Below the pieces are notes generated by a model, which did no database searches, was not told where the DNA came from, and worked only from the letters and a program-made list of their open reading frames with translations. 64,000 bases of DNA from Cyclina sinensis (lineage: Eukaryota; Mollusca; Bivalvia; Venerida; Veneridae), in assembly GCA_012932295.1 (NCBI GenBank), contig JAAONU010000004.1, forward strand, positions 25,118,872 to 25,182,871. The letters run 5' to 3'. The position numbers and the translations under genes are program-made. The first letter of the stretch is position 1; each line of letters begins with the position of its first letter. Shown here piece by piece: positions 11,301 through 22,200 of this stretch.

Positions 11301-14300
11301 TTAGCCTATTATAAAGCTCTTGCTAACACTTGTAGCGTATCACTTCTTGCACGACAGAATTTCAACATGGTCTTGACAATACCTATAAGGACAATAAGAC
11401 GATATAAGACTATGCCAGCTTCTAACTTTTCTGTAAAGGTCTTAAGTATGTGATAAGGCACTATTGATTCTATAACTTCTACAGAGGTAGATTACATGTA
11501 TACATTTCTACACCTCTTTTACACTTAGAAAAATATTCAATGATTTTTTTTCAGCATGTACCAGATGGCATTTACTGGTATTACGTGATAGAGTTAGCAT
11601 TTTACTGGAGCCTTGTTTTTACTCTAGTCAGCGATCACAAAAGAGCGGTAAGAATATTTCTACGGATTTTATGCTTGATGCTTCAGAAGCTGTATGCGTC
11701 AGGGTGTACTACAAACAGCTTCTCCAGGGGCACTATGGTGAACTAACTCTTTGCAAGCAAAATCATTCTGCCTAACCAATAATTCAGGGATCCACAGCAT
11801 GACTTTTAAATCCTTTAACAATAGATTTTACCCACAAACACTACCACGTGCTCTTTTGTTATACACTTGTTTGTGGGGAAAATATAACTGTACTTCTTTG
11901 TTAAATCATGCAAATGTGAGAGGTCAGTGATCCATCTACACATCTTAATTTTAAAAGACAAATGACGTTAACGAAGGCAAAATTCGACTGGCGCAAAAAT
12001 ACTAACGGTCTTTTTAAGTTAATGTTTTTGTTTTGTAAATTGTTAATAGTACTCTTGCAAGAATTGCCTCATGCCGGCACGTGCAAGGAGAGGATAACTT
12101 GACCTTTTAATATCTGTTATGAATATTCAACCCAAAGGATACCAAGGAGGTATTTTTGTTCAACTGTATTCAAATTCTATTCTATTCTATTCAAAAACTG
12201 ATAAACCAGAATAATTATGCCCCCCTTCACAGAAGTGGGGGTATATTGCTTTGCATTTGTCTGTCGGTCGGTCCGTAGACCAAATGGTTTCCGACCAATA
12301 ACTAAAGAATGCTTAGGCCTAGGAACTTCAAACTTGGTAGGATGATTGTCCATCACCAGTAGATGACCTCTATTGATTTTGGGGTCAAGGGGTCAAAGGT
12401 CAAGGTCACATTAACCTTGTAGGTAGAAACGGTTTCCGACCAATAACTAAAGAACGCTTAGGCCTAGGAACTTCAAACTTGGTAGGATGATTGTCCATCA
12501 CTAGTAGATGACCCCTATTGATTTTGGGGTCAAGGGGTCAAAGGTCAAGGTCACATTGACCTTGTAGTTTCCGACCAATAACTAGAGAATGCTGTGACCT
12601 AGGTTCACCAAACTTGGTATGCTGGTTGGCATCACCAGTAAATGACCCCTATTGATTTTGAGGTCATTAGGTCAAAGGTCAAGATCACAGGGACCTTCAT
12701 CCTAAAAACGGTTTCCGATCAATAACTAGAGAATGCGTTGACCTAGGTTCACCAAACTTGGTAGGCTGGTTGGTCATCACCAGTAGATGACCCCTATTGA
12801 CTTTGAGGTCATTAGGTCAAAGGTCAAGCTCACAGGGACCTTCATCCTAAAAATGGTTTCCGATCAATAACTAGAGAACGCTTTGACATAGGTTCACCAA
12901 ACTTGGTTTGCTGGTTGGTCATCACCAGTAGATGACCCCTATTGACTTTGAGATTATTAGGTCAAAGGTCAAGATCACAGAGACTTTCATCCTTAAAACG
13001 GTTTCCGATCAATAACTAGAGAACGCTTTGACTTAAGTTCACCAAACTTGATATGCTGGTTGGTCATCACCAGTAAATGACCCCTATTGATTTTGAGGTC
13101 ATTAGGTCAAAGGTCAAGCTCACAGGGACCTTCATCCTAAAAACGGTTTCTGATCAATAACTAGAGAACGCTTTGACCTAGGTTCACCAAACTTGGTATA
13201 CTGGTTGGTCATCACTAGTAGATGACCCCTATTGACTTTGAGGTCATTAGGTCAAAGGTCAAGCTCACAGGGACCTTCATCCTAAAAATGGTTTCCGATC
13301 AATAACTAGAGAACGCTTTGACCTAGGTTCACCAAACTTGGTATGCTGGTTGGTCATTACCAGTAGATGACCCCCTATTGATTTTGAGGTCATTAGGTCA
13401 AAGGTCAAGCTCACAGGGACCTTCATCCTAAAAATGGTTTCCGATCAATAACTAGAGAATGCTTTGACCTAGGTTCACCAAACTTGGTATACTGGTTGGT
13501 CATGACCAGTAAATGACCCCTATTGATTTTGAGGTCATTAGGTCAAAGGTCAAGCTCACAGGGACCTTGATCGTAAAAACGGTTTCTGATCAATAACTAG
13601 AGAACGCTTTGGCCAAACTAGAAGCAATTAGGTGCTGCGGGGGGCATTTATGTTTTACAAACATTTCTTGTTACAGATGAAAATAAACTGTGTTATTGGT
13701 TGCTGATCATTTAGAACCCTTGATTAAGTATTGGTTTGAACGTTTTTGGTTCGGATGTGTTTTTCATTTGAATTAAGCTGTAATTTCGAAAAGATACGAT
13801 GCGGGGTTTTTTGTTTGGTAAAAAGAGTACACAGTTAGCAGAAACGGTTATGTTTTGTTTACGGTTCAAAGTAAGAATGCTTACAGAAATTATCGATAAC
13901 GTCCATTTTATCAACTGGCCTCCGCTTGATTAATGACGTCACAATGTCAACAAATAATACAGCAGAATAATGTTCATGTTGTCGTAGGCTGCATGAGCGT
14001 TTTATTTACATAGCCTTGAGTAAACAACATGTTTTCACAGCCATTGTAAATGTTGCATAAATGAAGGCAGAAGCAGACTTTCAGTTGACTATTCATTACA
14101 AAGTCACATGACATTGTAATAGTGATTGTGTTTGGCAGCTTAAGTTCAAAATTACCCGGTACAGTCTTACTTAACAAGACCAGCATACATTGTTCACTAT
14201 TACAATTTCTCCAATATCGAATACTTTTTTAAAATATATTGTTTCTTGATATTATTTGTCAAGCTCACGTTACTTAAAGTTTTGTTATTGTATTTGTAAT

Positions 14301-16842
14301 GTAATTCAAGGAGATAAATTATTGACATCCTTGTTATCAATCTGGTTGTACTAATCTATGACATCTTACAAGATTTCATCTATATTTTTGCAGGATTTTA
14401 CCCAGATGTTGGTTCACCACACAGCTACTATTATACTGATATATTTCTCGTGGCTGACCAACTTTGTCAGAATAGGAAGCTTGGTCCTTGTATTACACGA
14501 TGCCTCCGATCCTTGGTTAGAGGTACGGTCCTCCATGCTTCTCTTAATTAAGCTTATTTTAATTGAAGATCCAGCTTCAATTACGAGGAAAAATGTGCTA
14601 AAATAACACGATTTACACGTGTAGTACACATATTCTTCTAAATTTATAACAGACATTTGTCATTTACTACGTTTGCTATAGACAAGGATATGCCTACCCA
14701 CGTAACCGTAACTAATTTACATTTTGTCGCTGTATCATCCAGAAAGTCAAACCGTCTATTTCATGCAGACTTCTATAGGGAATTGTTTTTATTTGCTGTT
14801 TGATTAATGTTGGTTTGAAGCATGGTCACACTTTAGTAAATCTTGGTATTTTAGATTTGTAAGTGAATCTGGGCTTTTACATTTTACATATTTCAAATCG
14901 ATCTTCGTATTGAGGAACAGTCCGTATTGAGGACTGTATGTAATATGTTCCAGCACCGAATGATTGGATGAGTGTCACTATTTTATTTTACTGTCTGGAT
15001 CTATGAATCTGACTCTATATAAACAGCGCTGTTCTCTTAACTGTGTTCTGCATTAGTCATGACTGATTTTAAGGAAGGTAACGTCAGCCGGCGTGTTTAA
15101 GGGAGAAAACAAGGAAGTGCTCAATTAACTAACTGTACGTGTGATTCATGATAATAGCAGGAAACTAAAGTGGTCCTTACATGTTTCCTTATACGGTTCA
15201 TGTGCATTTTAAAACTGTAGTAAAGGAGTTAACATCAGTACTTAAAAAAAACAACCTCTAAATGACACGCACTTTGAAATAAATACACATGTACCTCAAT
15301 AAGTGAGCTATGAATAATGTCTGGAAAAGTTTATCATATATACAGCCGTTCTTCTGTTTGTCTGTTAATTTGTAGCTCGAGCGCAACATTCATGATTGTT
15401 TATTCCCCTTTGGTGACCCCGTCACGCGCGATAGAAGTCGGGCCACCTCTCACCATAGTAATTTCTTTATCTTCAGTGTAATATACTGTCTGCAGATACT
15501 TTTTTCAGATTGCTAAGCTGGGCATATATCTAAAGTGGAAAACTGCCACAGATGTTTTCTTCACAATATTTGTACTGGTTTGGACGGTGGCCAGACACTT
15601 TCTTCTGCCTTATATGTAAGCGTCAGATATAATGTTTTCTCAAGAAAATACAATGCCTTAAGTGTATTTGTCTTTAGACAGACTTCTTGTTCAATACTGT
15701 GTCATGAAATATATGTTTATTTCCCACGCAATTATTTATATCACGAATGTCTTTCAAAAAGAAGCTTGTGGGGGTTAAAACTGTTCAGATTAAATTTCTA
15801 TTTAGATTGAAAGTAAACTGAAATGAATCCTTTACGAACATTAAGGTCTAAGAGATTGGTCATAAAACGAAATAAATACGATGAAAATTATTTCTTTTTT
15901 GAGAATTTTTGTTAAAATGGAAGTTTAATGGAAGATTCTCAAATCTCACAATGACAATGTGATCTGTATTGATTCGAATTATTATTTCACAATTTTTCTT
16001 TTATTTTCTGGTCAGCGTATTTATAATATGTATTAACCTTCTGTTTCTTATTCAACAATGTTTATTCTTTGATTGTAGATGTATCTTTTTTACTGTTTAC
16101 AATCCTGAAACGCATAAACCCCATGGGCATTAATGAGACAACTGTGTATTGGTTTATATATTTCAGAGTTCTGTACCTTACAACGTTTGGATACCTAGAA
16201 TATATTGACAATCTAATGTTTGCCTATTATTTCTTCAATTTCTTCCTATATCTTCTTATGGTACTCACGTGTGTATGGTCATATCACATATACAAGATGG
16301 TCTTTCAAAAACTTCGACAAGGGGAAGTAAGTATTGTCAAACTTTCAAAAAAACCCAACAAGGTAATGCTCATGCATAATATTCTCTTATTTTAACCTTA
16401 ATATTTTTTTTTACAAATGTAATCAAAACTTGTGACCGAAAAGTCAAAGGTGCTAAGAAGATATGTAGTCTTACATTATTTTGTGACGCAGAAACGTCGG
16501 TCTCTGAAAGTCCAAATTCCTAATTTATAAGTCAGATAGGTACGTGGTTCGAACTGATCAAATAAAACAGCGTGTATTTTCTTAATGAAAAATGATAACC
16601 TGTTATATGATTACAAAAAAAACCACAAAAAACACCTTTTTCGGAAGATCTGAGTGTTTCTTACACGCAATGTTTTTATCTTATAGGTTAAAGATTCCCG
16701 CAGCGATTCCGAGGCTGACGAAAGCTCTGAGGAGTTAGAATGTACAAATAGTCCTGGACTAAAGAATGGATCTGTTAGAAATGGGAACTCGAATATTTGC
16801 GAGAAAAATGATGTTGAAAAATGCAATTCCAATATGCATTAA
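5397..16842 (+). CDS. CERS: Ceramide synthase paralog A (10 coding exons, 392 aa)
   Basis: This multi-pass ER membrane enzyme N-acylates sphingoid bases with fatty acyl-CoA to make (dihydro)ceramide. Coding exons are 5397-5593, 8278-8398, 8632-8738, 10133-10190, 10839-10889, 11555-11647, 14394-14522, 15509-15615, 16167-16326 and 16687-16842; all junctions are GT-AG and in frame. The start aligns with the CerS N-terminus (WDEKLWFP at residues 11-18), and an in-frame TAG lies just upstream. A first membrane segment (about 48-64) is followed by a Hox-like domain (about 85-130, with VWFRKRKKQD) and the TLC domain. The Lag1p motif has HH at 217-218 and HDASD at 244-248. Hydrophobic segments lie near 143-160, 185-203, 267-287 and 308-333. 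The tail has DSRSD (344-348) and an acidic serine cluster. Its length is normal for animal CerS. The N-terminus recalls vertebrate CerS5/6, but I would not fix the subtype. Confidence 0.95.
5601..5652. repeat. ATTC/GTTC tetranucleotide microsatellite
   Basis: About 12 tandem four-base units (ATTC, some GTTC) begin seven bases after the exon 1 donor of ceramide synthase A. The repeat is therefore transcribed in intron 1, very near the splice site. Confidence 0.85.
6515..7360. repeat. 54-bp minisatellite in ceramide synthase A intron 1, with a decayed upstream part
   Basis: From about 6882 to 7360 a 54-bp higher-order unit repeats about nine times. It is built from two related halves, GTGTGGACATATGTATTTATC-like and TGTGTATATGTACTTATC-like, each followed by TGCAAA. 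From 6515 to 6880 the related word ATCTGTA recurs at irregular spacing and looks like an older, decayed part. The 197-codon plus-strand and 124-codon minus-strand frames over the array result from its 54-bp period. Confidence 0.85.
8750..9025. repeat. 15-bp degenerate minisatellite in ceramide synthase A intron 3
   Basis: Variants of TTATTCGACAACTTG recur about 15-18 times with variable spacing. The array starts about 12 bp after the exon 3 donor (GTATTC at 8739) and occupies the first part of the intron. Confidence 0.75.
12216..13672 (+). mobile_element. Non-autonomous element with nine 145-bp tandem units (intron 6 of ceramide synthase A)
   Basis: The left end has a CCCCC/GGGGG stem (12219-12242) followed by a TCTGTCGGTCGGTCCGT block. 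Nine units follow, with the GGTCAAAGGTCA core at 12391, 12536, 12670, 12815, 12960, 13105, 13250, 13396 and 13541; the period is 145 bp and one unit is 11 bp short. Most units contain TTTCCGATCAATAACTAGAG and CACCAAACTTGGT. The right end is GGGGGGCAT, a stem-loop (ATGTTT-TAC-AAACAT, 13650-13664) and TTCTTGTT. A tandem core between unique ends with a terminal hairpin recalls the pearl/Helentron-like elements of bivalves; this class is inferred. No open frame is present. Confidence 0.75.
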
Positions 16843-17517
16843 ACATTTAATGTAATTTAATTATATGCATTACCAGTGGATTATATCGAGATGTTAAAAT
16901 TGCATAAAACAGAAAATTTTGAAAGTTATTTGCCCTTAGATATGAAATATCCATATTTAAACGGGACATTTTGCAGTGAAATACTTCTACAGTTTTAAGT
17001 CAACATTCTGCAGTATAAATTCAACGACAAAATTTAAAACGACTGACGTCACGGGAAAAAGGACACTCGGACATTTGTTACACTACTGAACTGAAAATCA
17101 GCAAGAAAAGGCTTCTTCAAAAGCAAGGATAAAGTTTAATGTTGACAACCTGAATATTGTCCTACGTAGAAATGCCTTTTGTATTAAATAATTATAGTGG
17201 TGATAATTACCAAGGCAACATTTTTGGAAACAGTTCTTTGTTATGTAGAAATGATGTTACTTCAATGAAACGAAAGGTTGTATGATAACAATTATAGTTT
17301 TGTAAAAAGATGAAATACATTGAATAGGTATTGAATTTTAGAATCAAACAGCTAAAATTGAAATTTACAAAATCTGCCATATTACTTTACTATCAACAAG
17401 AATGTAGACAGAATTTGACGTCGAATTAGGGTATGTGACGTCATTTTGAGTAATATTAATTTCGGGCGTCTTGTTCCTCTTCAACATGAAATTATATAGT
17501 GTCTTTTCGATGCAGAA

Positions 17518-17523
17518 AATAAA
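17518..17523 (+). terminator. Candidate poly(A) signal of ceramide synthase A
   Basis: First clear AATAAA after the stop codon, 676 bases downstream. It was chosen by position only. Confidence 0.3.
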
Positions 17524-18561
17524 AAGAAAATTAAGAGAGTCCTAGGATATTATAAAAAAAGTGAGAAGATAAATTTCTAAAAAATATATATATTCGTGTG
17601 CCCTATTTCACGTGTCGTCCGTCATTTGATAATGAAATTAACAAAAACAAGTACACCCTTCGGCCGCTATGTGGCGCTCTTGTAACACATGGAACTGAGC
17701 GAAACAGGTGTATGAACATGAACATTCAAATGTGTAACGCGATTGAAAACAGATGAATGTTAACTGATGTTAAACCGTTAAACTGAAAGCATTTGTTCCT
17801 TTTTTAATTCAATGTTTTTTTTATTTCTTTCACTCTGTGAGGTATTGAAAACTATTTAGAAAACAGGTTTTTCCCCTTTTGTTAATGTACTAAACAAATA
17901 TAAATTGTCGTTTATGGCCATACATAATGTGAGTTTCTTTAATCAGAAACCGTTCAAATATATAAAAAAAAAACACTTAAGGAAATATCGGTTTGTATAA
18001 GGCATTTTAAATACAGCGGGCGGGTTAGTGGTTTTAGAGTACTGTTAACACAAGCTGGTGAAACAAACGTGGAGTTTATCTTTACAATATCATAGCCTGG
18101 TATTATAGTGTCCGTAAAACAGGTAGTTGTAACACATATGCTTAACGAATCTGAGTTACACATAAAGGTCACACAGGTGCAACTAAATCTTTTAACAACT
18201 GTGTTCAATTTCTCTTCCCAGATGACGTATAAGACATTTTCATCAACACCTGTGTTGTTGTTGTTGCTGATCACTTTAAATTGACTACCAGTCGTGTCCA
18301 TGTTTGAAATATATATTTGACAAAGTCAATGAACAGGCATATATCTCTGTGTTGTTGTTCTTGCTGGTGTGCTGCAGATCACTTAATTTACTACTAATTG
18401 AGTCTACACTTAGAATTTATAGTTGACAAAGTCAATTAACAAATATTAAAAAAGAAAAACAAATCTGCAAATTCAGACTTTAAAAATGTGCAGTGTTACA
18501 TGATATAATGGTTGGAGATGGCCTAGAGATTTTCCTTTGTTTACAACCTCGGTTTATTAAT

Positions 18562-18564
<3 letters not shown>

Positions 18565-18600
<36 letters not shown>
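18565..18600. repeat. Poly-T tract (36 bases)
   Basis: An uninterrupted run of T on the + strand, equivalent to poly-A on the minus strand. It could be the tail of a minus-strand retroposed copy, but I see no recognisable body beside it. Confidence 0.9.
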
Positions 18601-18601
<1 letters not shown>

Positions 18602-19204
18602 TCGCTGTCGTATTTGTTGTTGTTTTGCAAAGTACATTTGTCGACTTCTTATCTAAATGCGGTATTGTATATCTGAATGCTTTATAGTTCAGTGTAAATT
18701 TTATATTTTCAAAGCTATTTACAATGCTTAGTTATTTGCCCATTCGTTCGACTCATTAGCAACATGAAGGCCATTTTTATTTGAACCATACATATTGACT
18801 ATAAGAAATATTTGCTCAAGTCTGACAGCTGACTGATTATCACGTTCTAAGTTCTTCTTCTTGTCGATGTTTTATTAGCATCTGTTTACAAGGCTGAATG
18901 GCGGTAAATAAGTTAGTGAGATGCTGATTCATCACAGACGGTCTTTAAATATTGCAAAAATGGCGCACGTTTACACCAGACGTAATGATAAATTTATTAT
19001 CTGGTCGATTACGATCCGATGACGTCATGCATGATCAGAAGACAGACAGGCAAACGAATGGTATCAGTTAACAGGAAACCCAGTAGGCCCTGGATGGGAG
19101 AAGGGTCAGAAATTTTCTTGATCTAGACCCAAATTCCTAAAGAATGCGCTGTCGAAGACAGTTTCCTAGGTAAAGCATAAAACTGTGAACTGTCAGTCTT
19201 AAAA

Positions 19205-19285
19205 GTGCGCTTATAAATAGTGACGTACAGTGAACAAATATTTTGCGTTTATAAATAGTGACGTACATTTAACAAATATTTTGTT
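19205..19285. repeat. Duplicated 45-bp segment with TATAAATAGTGACGTAC
   Basis: Two adjacent copies carry TTATAAATAGTGACGTACA and AACAAATATTTTG in the same order. Each copy combines a TATA-like word with a CRE-like TGACGTAC. No reading frame follows on either strand. Confidence 0.7.
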
Positions 19286-22200
19286 TCACGTTTACCTTTA
19301 ACTAGCATGTTTTCGTCAAAAAATATAAATCGAAACTTTTACCAATCATCGTCTTTAAAGTCAAGGTCAATAAAGCCAAATTTCTGAGCAGAGTGACTCC
19401 CCCTTATAGTATGATTGTGCAATATACAATGTTTTACTTAGAATGATTTTCAGCCGAACATTACTGTTTAGTCAGGCTGTGAAACTGCTTTTGTATTGTG
19501 AAATGTTCTTGAAACATTTACCTTGTATCTGGCAGAAATAATTTTAGTCTGTATTTTCAATGTAATTCAACCATTAATACCAAACAATAACGCTCGAGTC
19601 AACAGCTCGTGGAAAATATTCGTCCTTGGCTGGATTATATATGTTAGAATACGTTTATAACTCTTTGATTTTTTGTTCCAGGATGATTGTCTAAATTCAA
19701 GCGTTAGCGAGTAGGTTCATTTGGCGCTTGCATCCAATGATTAACAACGATCAACTTCACTGGTGAAAGAAATAGTCAAAATGTCTATAACAGTTGTATG
19801 GAGAAATTAATTGAAAGAACAACGAAGAAAAATTCTATTTCCGTCGATTCTCGATTAAGACTTAAAACCATCATTACTGTCTTCAAAACGGTTCAAGGTC
19901 CTGTAATACAATGAATTTTAGCATTACATTAGAGATAGTGCGCATATTCTGTATATTGAAATGATGCTTTACGATCCAAAGTACATTTTCGAATAGTTTT
20001 TTTTTCGAGTAGCAAGAACTTGTTTGATTATTAAAAAGTATATAAGTATATAGAATAGAGTACAAGGTCCCTCGCTGTTTATCAAAACATAGCATTTGAA
20101 CAAAACCACTTATTTGGATTACTGCGTTGAACCTTGTCAATTTCTCCTATAAAATATAAAGTTTCAGATATATATGGGACAAAACATTTGACGAATTGCA
20201 TTTTTTAATGATCACGCAACTTGCCGATGAAAAAAGCCTCGCGATGTCTAGCCGTAACTCAACAGACTGTATAACAACAGTAAGTTATTTTCCAGAACTT
20301 CAACATGAAAACATTGTCCATATCAGTGTTCAACTTTATATAGTGTTAATGAGCGAACCACACTGGCTCCATTTCTATAATAATAACATTAATAATGATT
20401 ATAATAATAAAATCATAATAATAATAATAATAGTAGTAATAACAGCAACGATATACAAAAAGACAAAAACAAAGAAAAATCAAAAACAAACAAAAACAAA
20501 GAAACCTTCAGACTCATGTCAATCTTTGCATGCCCCGTTAAAGCATTTTGGATGAATTTTCAAATTTCATTAGATTGACACATGATTAACATAATTTGTC
20601 ACATGTCCTCTTGAAGTTATCGATTCGCGAAGATGAACGAGACAGACAATTAGTCATTCGAATTAGTCAGACGTTGGTGTACAAAAGAAATTCTCCTGAC
20701 ATTCTAAGGGATGATGAAACACATGGAAAATTAAGACCCGATTAAGAAAAAATGTCATTCAGTCTGAAGCAAACTCTTGGACAAATAGGGTACTCTAATC
20801 TGCTTGTAATGATATATTTAAGGGTCGCAGTTTCGTACGTCAAAACAGTTTTTATATCCGTGTCTCATGTGTCAGGTCAGAGCTGTCACTCTCAATAAAG
20901 AACATGCAATATTCCGTCAGATGTGCCCAATTTATAAATATGGATTATTTCAGTCTGCAAAGAGACATTCCGATGAACATGTTGAAAAGATACTCGTGCA
21001 TACACTCGCCAGTTCACCCTAGACAGTTTCGGGCATTTATTTTAAAAAGATGTGCTATAATGAAATGGTGAATTGTATTGTGAACATATTTAAAGAAGTT
21101 AAACTCTTCTTCCAACTTTTTGATAAAATCATCTTTATAACTCTGCATGCATAGGCAAGACACAAAACACTAGCGGATCAAGTGCGTGTATGTGGGGTGG
21201 GGGCTGGGCACCTGGCGCACCACCCTTAAAATTCCCGGACTAAAGTTCTTATTGTAGACACACGAAAATCAGATATCATTCAGTTAGGATGCCCACTGAC
21301 TCTGGTTATAATATATATATCTCCAAGCTGTACTTTTTGTCTTGTATGCTTACGATGCACTGTAACACTGTAAAAAGTTACAAAAAACGAACCAAAAGGC
21401 GGCCAATATTACGCCCACTAAACACCTACCCCCTCCCCCGCCCCCGCCTGATATCCTGGATCAGCCCCTACAATAGGTATCGGCCTGTGCCATTGACTTT
21501 CCTTTAAAGGGCCTTTTCTAAATGTGCGTCACAACCTATACTGGTCACTGTCACGAATACATTCCTAATCGCGAAATAAAAAAGAAATGGTACAAGTAAT
21601 ATAGAAAGAAAGAGAGAGACGTTACCATGTTTTTAAACATCCACCTGATGAAAAAATAACTTTGTAACAAAGTGAAGGAACGTATGCAACTTCGCCCTTT
21701 AAGAAGGAAGATATTATAATATTATACAGGCAACCGATACAATTTACCTTATTGTAAAAGTTTTCCTCATTATTTGATATCTAATATTACTTATAAATGT
21801 TGCAGAACAGACAGGAATACTCAGAATGTTGTATGAGAGACAAGTAACGATAAACGATTGACAAACCTTCTTGTTTGTTACAGAACTGTAGAGGACAATC
21901 AGTCTGGTTTCACGTGCGATATTTAAGCGTTCCAAAACTCAAGTGTCCTCTCACTTTGCCTTATTGCGATTGTACTATCTTTTTTGGCCATCTGCTATGT
22001 CGGACAAATTCCAATGGGGTTGACATATTATTCAGACAAACACTTCAAGAAAGAAAAAAAAACTCAAGGATTATCAAAAAGGACACTGTAAATATTGACA
22101 TACGAAAAACTATGTATACATTTAACTGGCTTTATTTTTTTATGAACTTGTTCCACTTCCTTGTTTTCATGAGCAAATCTTTTGTATTCATTTTGGTTAA

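Noticed and set aside
15000..15060. Promoter at CTCTATATAAACAGCGC (about 15012)
   Set aside because: It is a single TATA-like word inside CerS A intron 7 with no downstream frame or second element; chance is likely in AT-rich DNA.
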